Assembly (NCBI RefSeq): GCF_018885265.1
Contig: NZ_CP076538.1
Span: forward strand, 372,001-436,000
From: Amycolatopsis aidingensis
GTDB lineage: Bacteria; Actinomycetota; Actinomycetes; Mycobacteriales; Pseudonocardiaceae
Direction of reading: 5' to 3'
Length of the DNA stretch: 64,000 nucleotides
The notes below the pieces were generated by a model. That model saw nothing but the letters and a program-made list of their open reading frames with translations, searched no databases and was not told the DNA's origin. Shown here one piece after another: positions 34,500 to 43,481 of the stretch. The translations under genes were made by a program, and so were the position numbers. How positions within the stretch are numbered: the stretch's first letter is position 1; each line of letters begins with the position of its first letter.

Positions 34500-35054
34500 G
34501 TGACCGAACCCCAGGACGGCCGCAGGGCACGCGGCGAGCGCAAACGCGCCGCGATCATCGCGGCCACCCTGCGGGTGGTGGAGCGGGACGGGGTCGCCGG
34601 GGTCAGCCACCGTGCCGTGGCAAGGGAGGCCGGGGTGGCGGGCAGTGCCGCGGTCTACTACTTCGCCACCCTGGACGACCTGCTGGTGGCCGCGCTCACC
34701 GCGGCGGCCGAGGACTACGCGCGCCAGCTGCGCGAGATCATCGACGGCGGCGGGGACGAGATCGACGGGCTGGCCGAGCTGATCGTGGCCGCGGCCGGGC
34801 CTGGCCGCAGTCGCGCACTCGCCGAGCGCGAGCTCACCCTGCTGGCCGCCCGCAGGCCAGCGCTGCGCGGGGTGGCGAGGCACTGGCGGGACATGGTGGC
34901 GGATGTGGCGCGCAAGCACACCACCGATCCGCGCACCGTGGAGGCAGCGGTCGCCGCGGCCGACGGCCTGTGCGCCAGGGTGCTGCTGGACGCCGAACCG
35001 CTGAGCGTGGCGCAGGTCGCCGACCTGCTCCGGCACGCCATGCGGCTGAGCTGA
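34500..35054 (+). CDS. TetR-family regulator of the SMR exporter
   Basis: The 184-residue protein has the HTH GVAGVSHRAVAREAGVAGSAAVYYFATLDDLLVAALT and a TetR_C domain with a helical ligand pocket. The GTG start is 4 bp after the SMR stop; the two are one operon. Autoregulation through the palindrome at 34145 is the simplest model. Confidence 0.9.
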   Translation: MTEPQDGRRARGERKRAAIIAATLRVVERDGVAGVSHRAVAREAGVAGSAAVYYFATLDDLLVAALTAAAEDYARQLREIIDGGGDEIDGLAELIVAAAGPGRSRALAERELTLLAARRPALRGVARHWRDMVADVARKHTTDPRTVEAAVAAADGLCARVLLDAEPLSVAQVADLLRHAMRLS

Positions 35055-35183
35055 GTGGGCGTACGCGCGCGGGGCAGCGTCCAGGTTGGTGTCCGGTGTT
35101 CACCGGACACCAGCGCGTTCCCCCAGCCCGTAACCTGCCCTCGAACCGCGACAAGATCGTTCCACCGAAGGGGGATACGAGAC

Positions 35184-35531
35184 ATGAAGGCACGCATCAT
35201 CGCCGTGCTGGCCACGACCGCGGCCGTGTTCGGCCTGATGACCAGCCCCGCGCACGCCTACGGACGTGACTTCACCCGAACCTGCGACGGAGAGAAAACC
35301 ACCTACACCGCCTACACCACGAACGACGGAGATTACGCCTACACCCGGAAGAACGGGGGCCACTGGGCCTCCTGCAAGGGCCACGCCTGGGTCCGCATCA
35401 AGATGGGCGGCCACTGGTACGCCTGGAAGCACGACTCCCACGTCGCCAAGATCGACGGTACCGCGCCGATCCAGATGGCCCAGCACAAGGGCTGCTCCAC
35501 GTGTCACGTCTACACCACCGCACCGTTGTGA
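35184..35531 (+). CDS. small secreted protein of unknown function with CxxCH motif
   Basis: The 115-residue protein has a clean signal peptide (IIAVLATTAAVFGLMTSPAHA) and a mature part of about 90 residues rich in Tyr, His and Lys: CDGEKTTYTAYTT, ASCKGHAWVRIKMGGHWYAWKHD. Four cysteines include a CSTCH near the C-terminus, which matches CxxCH heme-attachment spacing but is equally compatible with two disulfides. GAAGGGGGA precedes the ATG. I do not recognise a family. Confidence 0.8.
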   Translation: MKARIIAVLATTAAVFGLMTSPAHAYGRDFTRTCDGEKTTYTAYTTNDGDYAYTRKNGGHWASCKGHAWVRIKMGGHWYAWKHDSHVAKIDGTAPIQMAQHKGCSTCHVYTTAPL

Positions 35532-35551
35532 CCGGCGACAGGCGCTGAGAA

Positions 35552-36385
35552 TCAGGACCAGGCTGGGAAACCCAGCCCGTGCCCGCCGGCGTAGGCGGCA
35601 ACCGCCGGCGGGCTCCAGCCTGCCAGCGCCGCCGGGTCCGGGCGGTGCACCTCGACGCCGAGCGGGCGGCAGACCTCGATCGGGTCGCGGGCGTGCGGGC
35701 CCCACATCGGCACCGAGAGGTCCCCTCCTGGGCAGGTGGACAGCGCGCACAGCAGGTCCTGCTCGGCGAAGAACTCGAAGTGGTCCCCAGCCCGCGCGGG
35801 GCAGGCCCGCATGAAGTACCGGTCCTGCGCGTTCAGCCCGGTGCACTGGAACACGTTCAGCACGTCGTGCACGTCGAACTCGGTCAGCCCGAACGGCAGC
35901 ACCGCGCGCACCAGGTTGGAATGGCAGTGGAAGTCGAAGTCCGCGCCGGTGAGCATCCGGTTCACGTACGGGTCGCAGCGGGTGCCGAGCAGGTCGTGCA
36001 CCCGCCCGCCGTCGGCGTCCACCCCGTAGCCTTCCAGCGAGTCCCCCGTGATCGTCACCAGCGGCCGCAGGTAGGGCAGGGTGGACCACAGCCGGTCGAA
36101 GGTGCTCACGTGCGCGCCCTGTAACTGCCGGGTGCGGGAGGCCCACAGCCGCTCGCGCGGGTTGTGCCGGTTCCAGATGTTCAGGTCGCCGACCTGCGGA
36201 CCCTCGATGGCGACGATCCGGCACAGGTGCCCGGCAGGCACCTCCCAGGCCAGCCCGGACCGGATCGGCAGCACGAACTCCGACACCGGGGTCCGCTCCG
36301 CCGCGGCGATCCGCCGGTACAGCTCGCGATCCACATCGAGCGCGCCGCCCTGGTACGCGGCGGGTGGTGTCCCGGTGGCATCCAT
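35552..36385 (-). CDS. DUF1989 / urea carboxylase-associated family protein
   Basis: The 277-residue protein shows VPAGHLCRIVAIEGPQVGDLNIWNRHNPRERLWASRTRQLQGAHVS and CDPYVNRMLTG, FHCHSNLVRAV, the pattern of DUF1989 proteins, which carry conserved Cys/His likely to bind a metal. Relatives sit next to urea carboxylase or act in small-molecule metabolism. The ATG is 2 bp after the IniR-like stop, so it is translated with that regulator rather than with any urea gene. Confidence 0.85.
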   Translation of the reverse strand: MDATGTPPAAYQGGALDVDRELYRRIAAAERTPVSEFVLPIRSGLAWEVPAGHLCRIVAIEGPQVGDLNIWNRHNPRERLWASRTRQLQGAHVSTFDRLWSTLPYLRPLVTITGDSLEGYGVDADGGRVHDLLGTRCDPYVNRMLTGADFDFHCHSNLVRAVLPFGLTEFDVHDVLNVFQCTGLNAQDRYFMRACPARAGDHFEFFAEQDLLCALSTCPGGDLSVPMWGPHARDPIEVCRPLGVEVHRPDPAALAGWSPPAVAAYAGGHGLGFPAWS

Positions 36386-36387
36386 GC

Positions 36388-38856
36388 CTATGGCCTCCCC
36401 GTTCGGTCCTCGAGCACCGACCGTAGCCGGGACAGCAACTCGGCCCGGCTGGCCGCGCCGAGTCGTTGCCGCATCCGGGCCATATGGTGCTCGACGGTCT
36501 TGGCCGAGATGAACAACCGGTCACCCACCTGCCGGTAGGTCAGCCCGGCCACTACCAGCTCTGCCACCTGCAGTTCGCGCTCGCTCAGCCTGCCGCGCTC
36601 GGCGGGCACGGCAGGCTCCTCCGGCTGCGCGGGCTGCCCCTGCATCGAGCGCGCGATCTCCAGCAGGCCGACCATCGCCTTGCGGTCGGCGGTGCGGATG
36701 GCCGCCTGCCCTGCCAGCCGCGCGCCGTCCCAGCGCAGGCCGGCCTCGTGCAGCCCGCGGGCCGCCTGCTCCACCTGTTCCTGATCCACCGCGCCGCGGA
36801 CCACCGCCAGCCAGCACCGTGCGGCCGCGGCGAGCACCGCCGCGTATGCGCCGTTCCCAGCGCCCGCGCTGAGCGCGTCGGCGTGCGCGGCGGCCTCCTC
36901 CTGCCGCTCGGCGATGATCGCGCCGTGCAGCCCACCCCAGTGCAGCGGCCAAGTCCACAGTGGAGGGTGGTCGAGTGCGGCACACAGCTCACTCGCCCGG
37001 CGCAGATGCGGGGCGAGGCGTTCGGTGTCGCCGAGCCGGGCCGCGGCGACCGCGAACTCGCCGAACGGCAGCAGGGTGAACAGGTCCACCGGGTGCCGGA
37101 TCACCGCCGTACAGGCCTGTTCCCAGATCCGGTGCAAGCCGGCGACATCGCTCGCCCTGCGGGCCAGCCCCACCCGCAGCGCCACGGCGAACAGCCAGTC
37201 CCGCGGCGCGAGCCCCGTGCCCGCCTCCGCCAGCAGCGCGCCGGCCCGCTCGGCCTCGCCGCGCAGCATCGCGACCCAGGCCAGCAGCAGCCGGTGCCGG
37301 GCGGCAAGGATGTCGCCACCGCACCGGGCCGCGCCCGCGTCCCGCAGCAGGGTCTCGGCAATGGTCAGCTCCCCGGAGTGGATCGCAACCAGCGCGCCGA
37401 GCGCGGCCGGGCTGTCCGGGAGCAGCACGGTGCGCCCCACCGGTTCCAGCATCTCCGCGGCACTCACCAGGGTGGACAGCGCCGCCGTCGGCGCACCGGC
37501 CACCGAGGCGAGCAGCCCCTCCGCGGTGTCGGTGAGCGCGGTGGCCAGCAGGGTGGGCGGCTCGTCGGCGGGCGCACCCGCGAGTGCCTCCCGCGCCTCG
37601 CCGGGCCTGCCGGTGCCGAGCAGCCCGATGGCCGCGCAGGCGGCGTCCAGGGTGCCCCCTGCCCACCGGTGCATCCGGGTGGCCCGGTCCAGCCTGCCGC
37701 GGTGCGCCAGCACCGTGCCCGCCACCCGCGCCGCCTCGGCCCGCCCTGGTGCGCCCGCGGTGGCGATCACCTCGTCGGCCAGCCGCAGCGCGGTGTCCAG
37801 CTCCCCTGCCCGCGCCGCCGCCGCTGCCCTGCGGGCGCCGATATCCGCCGGGCGGGTGCCCGCGGCCACCGCCGCGTCCAGCAGCCGGGTGGCCAGCGCA
37901 GGCTCGGACCCGATGGCCTCCGCTGCCGCGGCCTCGAACACCGCGGCCGAGCCGGGACCGCCGAGCCCCGACCCCGGACCGGTGTCCAGCAGCGTCCTGG
38001 CCAGATGCAGCACCGGGGCCTCCCGCTGCAGCAGCAGCCCGGCCAGCCGCTGGTACAGCGCGGCCCTGCGTTCGGCGGGGACCAGCACGGCCAGTGCGCG
38101 GGCGCCGATCGGCAGCAGCCTGCCCTCCAGGTCGAGCAACCCGGTGGCGCGGGCGGACTCCAGCACCTCGCCCACCCGTTCCGGCTCCCGGTCGAGCAAC
38201 CCGGCCAGCAGTCCGGCGTCCAGCCGGGTCCCGGTCCCGGCGGCCAGCAGCAGTTGCAGGGTGTCCTCCCCGGCGCGATCCAGCTCGTGCCGGAAGCCGG
38301 TCAGCGCGGCTTCCGGGATCCGTGGCTCGGGGTCCCTGCCGAGGGCCTGCCCGAGCCGGTGCACGAATCCGGGGATGCCGCCGGTCTGGGTACGGGTGAA
38401 CTCGATCAGCCGATCCGGGGCCGGCCTGCCGGTGGTGGCGGCGAGCAGGGTCGCGGTGCCCCCGTGGTCCAGCGGGCGCAGCACCAGCTGCCCGGCGAGC
38501 CCGCGCAGCACACCGGCAAGGGTGTCCGGCAGCGGCCACGGCCTCGCGGCCAGCACCAGTCCCGCGCCGCCCTCGGTGGCCAGGGCGGCGAGCTCGGCCA
38601 GCGCGGGCTCGGCGAGCTCGTGGGCGTCGTCCACCAGCACCAGGCCCTGCTCCGGCCGGCTCGTGCCGGGCCGGAACCGGTGCACCGGCAGTCCGGCGCG
38701 GGCGCAGTCCCGGTCGAGGTGGTCCAGTACCGCGGTCTTGCCGTAGCCGCCGGGCGCGACAACCGCCAGCCGGGGCCGGGCGAGCCTCCGCTCGGCGATG
38801 TCCGCGCACAGCTGGCGGGTGGGTCCGTCCAGGACCGGGAGAGCTGGTTGGCTCAA
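36388..38856 (-). CDS. LuxR-family ATPase regulator, IniR-like
   Basis: The 822-residue protein has an N-terminal STAND-like ATPase with Walker A APGGYGKTAVL near residue 35 and Walker B GLVLVDDAHELAE, a long helical middle, and a C-terminal LuxR HTH (LSERELQVAELVVAGLTYRQVGDRLFISAKTVEHHMARMRQRLG) near residue 760. It overlaps the Hsp70-like gene by 4 bp and lies opposite an iniB/iniA/iniC-like operon. In mycobacteria the regulator beside iniBAC is IniR (Rv0339c), a LuxR-type protein of similar size; identity is inferred from architecture and context. It probably activates the facing operon under envelope stress. Confidence 0.85.
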   Translation of the reverse strand: MSQPALPVLDGPTRQLCADIAERRLARPRLAVVAPGGYGKTAVLDHLDRDCARAGLPVHRFRPGTSRPEQGLVLVDDAHELAEPALAELAALATEGGAGLVLAARPWPLPDTLAGVLRGLAGQLVLRPLDHGGTATLLAATTGRPAPDRLIEFTRTQTGGIPGFVHRLGQALGRDPEPRIPEAALTGFRHELDRAGEDTLQLLLAAGTGTRLDAGLLAGLLDREPERVGEVLESARATGLLDLEGRLLPIGARALAVLVPAERRAALYQRLAGLLLQREAPVLHLARTLLDTGPGSGLGGPGSAAVFEAAAAEAIGSEPALATRLLDAAVAAGTRPADIGARRAAAAARAGELDTALRLADEVIATAGAPGRAEAARVAGTVLAHRGRLDRATRMHRWAGGTLDAACAAIGLLGTGRPGEAREALAGAPADEPPTLLATALTDTAEGLLASVAGAPTAALSTLVSAAEMLEPVGRTVLLPDSPAALGALVAIHSGELTIAETLLRDAGAARCGGDILAARHRLLLAWVAMLRGEAERAGALLAEAGTGLAPRDWLFAVALRVGLARRASDVAGLHRIWEQACTAVIRHPVDLFTLLPFGEFAVAAARLGDTERLAPHLRRASELCAALDHPPLWTWPLHWGGLHGAIIAERQEEAAAHADALSAGAGNGAYAAVLAAAARCWLAVVRGAVDQEQVEQAARGLHEAGLRWDGARLAGQAAIRTADRKAMVGLLEIARSMQGQPAQPEEPAVPAERGRLSERELQVAELVVAGLTYRQVGDRLFISAKTVEHHMARMRQRLGAASRAELLSRLRSVLEDRTGRP

Positions 38857-40079
38857 CTGCCGTCCTTCTGCTCGGCGGGCTCGGCCTTGGCCGCGGCACG
38901 GTTCCTGCGCCGGGCGGACAACCGGGACCGTGGTGGTTCCAGCGGGGTGATCTCGACCGGCGGCCGGGGCGGCGGCGGTTCGAGCTCTGGCTCCGGCTCC
39001 GGCGCGGGCACCAGCGCCACCTGGTCGGTGGGATGCACCGGACCCGCGGTACGGGACAGCGCGGCCAGCGTGGCGAGGGCGGCACCGCGTGCGGCCGCAG
39101 CCGCGGGATCGGCCTCGATGCCGGGGCGCTGGCCGAAGGCGGACTCGACCAGCTCGGACACCAGCGGGATACGGGCCGTACCACCGGCGAGCACCACCGC
39201 GGACGGCTCCCCGGCCGGCACGGCATCGGCCGTGCGCCGCGCCAGCCGCACCGCCTCGGCGAGCGCGGGGCGGGCGAGTGCGTCGAACTCCGCCCTTGTC
39301 ACCCGCACGCCCGCGGCCGGAAGGTCGGCCTCGGTGCTGACCGAAAGCTGCTCCTTCGCCCCGGCGCAGGCCGCGCGCAGCCCGGCCATGGCCGCGTCGG
39401 GCAGCGGCTCCTGCTGCGCGAGCCGGGCCAGCACGTGCGTGCTGAGCAGGTCGTCCAGCTCCGCGCCCGCGCCCGGCTGCTCGCCGTGCGCCAGCGGCTC
39501 GAACCCGGCCTCGGTACGGCGCAGCACCGTGGCCTCGGCCTGCTCACCGCCGATCCGGCAGACCAGCAGCGCGCTGCCCGGCTCCATGCCGTGCCTGCCG
39601 AGGTGGTCCTCCGCCACCGCGACCGGGTTCGGCAGCAGCAGCACCCCCGGCAGGCCGGCCTCGTGCAGGGCCTCGCCGAGCAGGCCGCGGCGGTGCGCGC
39701 CCCAGCTCGCCGGATGGGTCACCGCGATCCTGGTCGCCTCGTCCCGTTCGGCCTCGGCCACCCGGTCGGCGATCCATCCCGCGAGCACCGCGGTCAGTAC
39801 CTCGGCTGGGTAGCAGTGGTCGCCGAGCACGAAGGGGGTGTCGTCGCCGACCCGGCGCAGGAACCCGCGCGCGATGCGTTCCGGCTCGGCGCCCGCCCGC
39901 TGCCGGGCGGCCCGCCCGGCCAGCACGGTGCCCTCGTGGCAGACATGCAGCACCGACTCCATCCACGGCATACCGTCCAGCGGGACCGGCTGCGGATCGC
40001 CCCAGCTCTGCTCGCCGTAGCGAAGGATCGCGGCCTTACTGCGCGTGCCACCCAGATCAATGCCCAGGACGTAGCGCAT
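38853..40079 (-). CDS. Hsp70-like ATPase lacking a substrate-binding domain
   Basis: The 408-residue protein has an actin-like/Hsp70 nucleotide-binding domain: MRYVLGIDLGGTRSKAAIL (phosphate 1), ATRIAVTHPASWGAHRR, LLPNPVAVAEDHLGR and AVVLAGGTARIPLVSEL (adenosine motif). It ends after about 345 residues with a Pro/Glu-rich linker and a basic tail (RRRNRAAAKAEP). No beta-sandwich substrate domain is present. It is the first gene of a unit with the IniR-like regulator, and divergent from the iniB-like gene. It may be a switch or sensor rather than a chaperone. Confidence 0.88.
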   Translation of the reverse strand: MRYVLGIDLGGTRSKAAILRYGEQSWGDPQPVPLDGMPWMESVLHVCHEGTVLAGRAARQRAGAEPERIARGFLRRVGDDTPFVLGDHCYPAEVLTAVLAGWIADRVAEAERDEATRIAVTHPASWGAHRRGLLGEALHEAGLPGVLLLPNPVAVAEDHLGRHGMEPGSALLVCRIGGEQAEATVLRRTEAGFEPLAHGEQPGAGAELDDLLSTHVLARLAQQEPLPDAAMAGLRAACAGAKEQLSVSTEADLPAAGVRVTRAEFDALARPALAEAVRLARRTADAVPAGEPSAVVLAGGTARIPLVSELVESAFGQRPGIEADPAAAAARGAALATLAALSRTAGPVHPTDQVALVPAPEPEPELEPPPPRPPVEITPLEPPRSRLSARRRNRAAAKAEPAEQKDGS

Positions 40080-40331
40080 GGTGGCGGTTCCTTCACGGGG
40101 TACCTCGGTAGGGGGTCGGCCTTTCGTACCAAAGGGTTACCCCGCGGGGACAGCCCCGAATGGGCTGCGCCGCCGACTCCCTAATCCCCTAACGCCCACC
40201 CGTTCGGGTGCCGTGGCGAGCACGGGGACGAGCCCCGATGTGCGCACAACCCCCGGCTCCTAGCGTTTTCCGTGGCGCCGCGCGGCCGGCCGCCCAGCGC
40301 CACCCACCCTTCCCGTACTAGGAGACTTCCG
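40080..40331. other. divergent promoter region of the ini-like locus
   Basis: 252 bp with no gene. It holds the hairpin AGCCC-5 nt-GGGCT at 40152-40166, a CCCCGCGGGG palindrome at 40140, and the direct repeat CCCTAAT/CCCTAAC near 40179-40192. One of these may be the regulator site. No clear -10/-35 pair was found. Confidence 0.45.
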
Positions 40332-41591
40332 TTGCAGAACGCTGACCAGACCCTGCACGACTTCGTGCTCAACCTGCTCACCGACGCCACCGCAAGGTCC
40401 TGTTTCGCCGAGGACCCCGCCGGGACACTCGCCGGAGCCGGCCTTTCCGACGTGACCGCGCAGGACGTCCAGGAGGTCGTCCCGCTGGTGCTGGACTACG
40501 CCCAGCTGCCGGCCCCGGTGCCGGGGATCGACTCGCTGGACGGCGCCGGGCTGCCCACCGAGGGCGCCGCGGACGCGATCGCCCAGCTGCGCGCCGTGGC
40601 GGAGGCCGCCGGTGCCCCGGACGTGGGTAGCTTCACCCTGTCCGGTGAGGGCAGTGCGGACGGCTTCACCGGCGTGGGCAGCGTGCGCAGCGAGACCTTC
40701 GAGGCCGGTGCGGACGCCGACCTCACCGGCAGCCTGAGCGGGGTCGCCGGGGGCGTCAGCGGCGGCACCGCCGAGGCCGGCGCGTTCCAGGCCAACGCGG
40801 CGGCCGGTGCGGACGGGGTCACCGCGGGTGGCGAGTTCGGCAACGCGCAGGTGGTCGGCAACGGTCACCTCGCCGCGAGCACCGACGGCGTGAGCGCCGG
40901 GTTCGAGCTGGCAGGCACCGGCTTCTCGGTGGAGGGCAGCGGCGCGGGCAACACCGAGGAGTTCGCGGTCGGCGGTTCCACCATGTCCCCGCTCGGCGAC
41001 TACGGCTTCGAAAGCGCTGGCGAGTTCGGTGAGCTGGGCGACCTCGACCTGGACACCGAGGCGCTCGGCCGGGGCGGCGAGGCCGCGGGCGGCACCGTCG
41101 CCACCTATGTCTCCTCCGGCGGCCAGGCCTTCGCCGACGGCGTTTCCACCGGCGCGGAGACGGTGAGCGGCCAGCTCGAGGACGCCGGCGCGGGCGAGGC
41201 CGCGGATGCGGTGCGCACCGGGGCCGAGACGGTGTCCGGGCAGGTTTCCTCGGCCACCGCCGAGGTGCCGCGGACGGATGACCTCACCGGCGGGCTGGAC
41301 GACCTGCCCGCCACCGAGGTGCCGGACACCGGTGACCTGCCGGAGCTTCCCGAGCTGCCCGAACTTCCGGACCTGGCAGGCAGGCTGCCTGGCGAGCTTC
41401 CCGAGCTGCCGGTGGCCAACCCGCTGCCGGATGTCGACCTGCCGGAGACCGACCCGACCGCGGTGACCGAGCAGGTGACCGACACCGTGACCGACACGGT
41501 CGGCGACAGCCCGCTGGGTCAGGTCACCCAGCAGGGCGCCGACCTGCCGAACCCCTCCGGCATCGCCGACGACCTGAGCCTCGGCGGCTGA
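40332..41591 (+). CDS. IniB-like protein with N-terminal IniB domain and Gly/Ala/Ser-rich body
   Basis: The protein is about 419 residues. The first ~55 (ADQTLHDFVLNLLTDATARSCFAEDPAGTLAGAGLSDVTAQDVQEVVPLVLD) match the IniB N-terminal domain. The rest is low complexity, rich in Gly, Ala, Ser, Glu and Pro, with repeated VSGxLxxA and PELPELPELPD segments. The TTG start is supported by AGGAG nine bases upstream. It is first of three genes with the two dynamin-like GTPases, in the same order as mycobacterial iniBAC. It has no classical signal peptide. Confidence 0.85.
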   Translation: MQNADQTLHDFVLNLLTDATARSCFAEDPAGTLAGAGLSDVTAQDVQEVVPLVLDYAQLPAPVPGIDSLDGAGLPTEGAADAIAQLRAVAEAAGAPDVGSFTLSGEGSADGFTGVGSVRSETFEAGADADLTGSLSGVAGGVSGGTAEAGAFQANAAAGADGVTAGGEFGNAQVVGNGHLAASTDGVSAGFELAGTGFSVEGSGAGNTEEFAVGGSTMSPLGDYGFESAGEFGELGDLDLDTEALGRGGEAAGGTVATYVSSGGQAFADGVSTGAETVSGQLEDAGAGEAADAVRTGAETVSGQVSSATAEVPRTDDLTGGLDDLPATEVPDTGDLPELPELPELPDLAGRLPGELPELPVANPLPDVDLPETDPTAVTEQVTDTVTDTVGDSPLGQVTQQGADLPNPSGIADDLSLGG

Positions 41592-41672
41592 TCAGGGCGC
41601 GGTTGGAGCCGGGTCGGCCGAGATGGCGGGCCCGGCTCCGTTCACCGGCTGTAAAGGGGGACACTCGGCTCG

Positions 41673-43481
41673 ATGACCGCACCGCCGTGGCTCGACGTGC
41701 TCGACGACACGGTCCGGGCCTGCACCACCCACCAGCGCCCGGACCTGGTCCAGCGGTTGCGGGAAAGACGAGCCCAGCTGCTGGACGGCCAGCTGCGGGT
41801 GGCGGTCCTCGGCCAGGCGGGCCAGGGCAAGAGCCAGCTGATCAACGCACTGGTCAACGCGCCGGTGTGCGCCACGGGGGACGACCACACCACCACCGTG
41901 CCCGCGATCGTCCGGCATGCGGACAGCCCGGCCGCCGTGCTGGTGACCGATCCGGTGCCTGATGCCGGCACCGGCGGGCCGCCCGCGCTGGAGGCCACCG
42001 CTGGCAGGCGGACCGTGCCCATCGAGTCGGCCACCGCGCTGGCCAACCGCGAGGCCGCTGGCGGCGTGCTGCGCGCCGAGGTCGGCCTGCCCCGCAAGCT
42101 GCTGTCCAGCGGACTCGCGCTGATCGACACGCCACCCGCGGTGGATCCCGGTGCGCTGCCATCGGCCGACGCGACCCTGCTGGTCTCCGACGCCACCAGG
42201 GAGCTGTCCACCGGCGAGCTGGACCTGCTGGCCGGGGTGCTCGAGCTGTGCCCGACCGTGGTGGTCGTGCTGACCAAGATCGACCTGGTGGCGAACTGGC
42301 GGCGGGTGGCCGAGCGCAACCGGGCCCGGCTGGCCAGGGACGGGCTGCGGGCACCCGTCGTCCCGGTCTCGGCGAACCTGCGGCTGGCCGCGGCCCGTGC
42401 CGGGGACAGGGAACTGGCGGCCGAATCCGGGTTCGGCGAGCTGGTCCGGCTGCTCAGCCAGGACCTCGCCGGGCAGGCCGAGCTGCTGGCCCGCCGTTCG
42501 GTGGCCGCGCTGGCCGGGCTGGCCGTCGAGCAGCTGGCCGACCAGGTGCGCGCCGAGTACACCGTGACCCAGCAGGCGGACACCGCGGAGCTGACCGCGC
42601 GCTGGCACGCCGCGAGCAGGGAACTGGAACGGTTGCAGCGGGAGTCGGCCCGCTGGCAGACCCTGCTTTCCGACGAGGTGGCCGACCTCACCTCCGATGT
42701 GGAGTTCGACCTGCGCGAGCGGACCCGCCGGATCCTGCACGAGGTGGACGACTATTTCGAGGTCGCCGACCCGGCGAAGAACTGGCCGGAGTTCGCGGAA
42801 TGGCTGCGGGAGAACCTGACCGCCGTGGCCGAGGCCAACTCCGGCTGGCTGCTCGACCGCTTCGACTGGATCACCCGCAGGCTGGCCCGGCTGGTCGCGC
42901 GGGACACGGCGGACTCGCTGCCCGAGTCCGCAGGTCGCGACGGCGCCTTCGACCACGTCGGCGAGCTGCGGATGCCCGCGGTGGAACGGTTCGGCATCGG
43001 GCAGAAGCTGTTCGTCGGCATGCGCGGCTCCTACAGCGGCCTGCTGATGTTCGGGCTGGCCAGCACCGTGGCCGGGCTGACCCTGATCAACCCGATCTCC
43101 ATCGGCGCCGGGGTCGCGTTCGGTGCGAAGAGCGTGTTCGAGGAGCGGGGCAACCGGCTCAAACGCCGCCAGTCCGCGGCGAAGAACGCAGCGCACCGCT
43201 ACGTCGACGACTTCTTTCTCGGCTACGGCAAGCACAGCAAGGACACCACCCGGCTGATCCACCGGGCCCTGCGCGACCGGTTCGCCGGGGTGGCGGAGGA
43301 GCTGCGGGCGGAGATCTCCGAGTCCGCCAAGGGGATCAAGCGTCTCATCGACGCCGAGACCACCGAGCGCGCGGCGCGGGCGCAGCAGCTCAAACTCGGT
43401 ATGGACGAGCTGACCCTGCTGCGCAGGCGGGTGCACGCGCTCGGCACGGTCCCCGCAGCCCGGCGCGAGCTGACCGCGTGA
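41673..43481 (+). CDS. dynamin-like GTPase, IniA-like
   Basis: The 602-residue bacterial dynamin-like protein has G1 VLGQAGQGKSQLINAL, switch I GDDHTTTVPA, G3 LALIDTPPAVDPG and G4 VVVLTKIDLV. A long helical stalk follows, with a hydrophobic paddle (GLLMFGLASTVAGLTLINPISIG) near residue 455 that would touch the membrane. IniA of M. tuberculosis is a membrane-remodelling dynamin-like protein induced by isoniazid; this is the likely orthologue by order. It overlaps the second GTPase by 4 bp. Confidence 0.9.
   Translation: MTAPPWLDVLDDTVRACTTHQRPDLVQRLRERRAQLLDGQLRVAVLGQAGQGKSQLINALVNAPVCATGDDHTTTVPAIVRHADSPAAVLVTDPVPDAGTGGPPALEATAGRRTVPIESATALANREAAGGVLRAEVGLPRKLLSSGLALIDTPPAVDPGALPSADATLLVSDATRELSTGELDLLAGVLELCPTVVVVLTKIDLVANWRRVAERNRARLARDGLRAPVVPVSANLRLAAARAGDRELAAESGFGELVRLLSQDLAGQAELLARRSVAALAGLAVEQLADQVRAEYTVTQQADTAELTARWHAASRELERLQRESARWQTLLSDEVADLTSDVEFDLRERTRRILHEVDDYFEVADPAKNWPEFAEWLRENLTAVAEANSGWLLDRFDWITRRLARLVARDTADSLPESAGRDGAFDHVGELRMPAVERFGIGQKLFVGMRGSYSGLLMFGLASTVAGLTLINPISIGAGVAFGAKSVFEERGNRLKRRQSAAKNAAHRYVDDFFLGYGKHSKDTTRLIHRALRDRFAGVAEELRAEISESAKGIKRLIDAETTERAARAQQLKLGMDELTLLRRRVHALGTVPAARRELTA

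Noticed and set aside
36466..39813. A 1115-codon open frame on the plus strand opposite the IniR-like and Hsp70-like genes
   Set aside because: Antisense shadow of two genes with clear motifs; low-complexity composition and no ribosome binding site.
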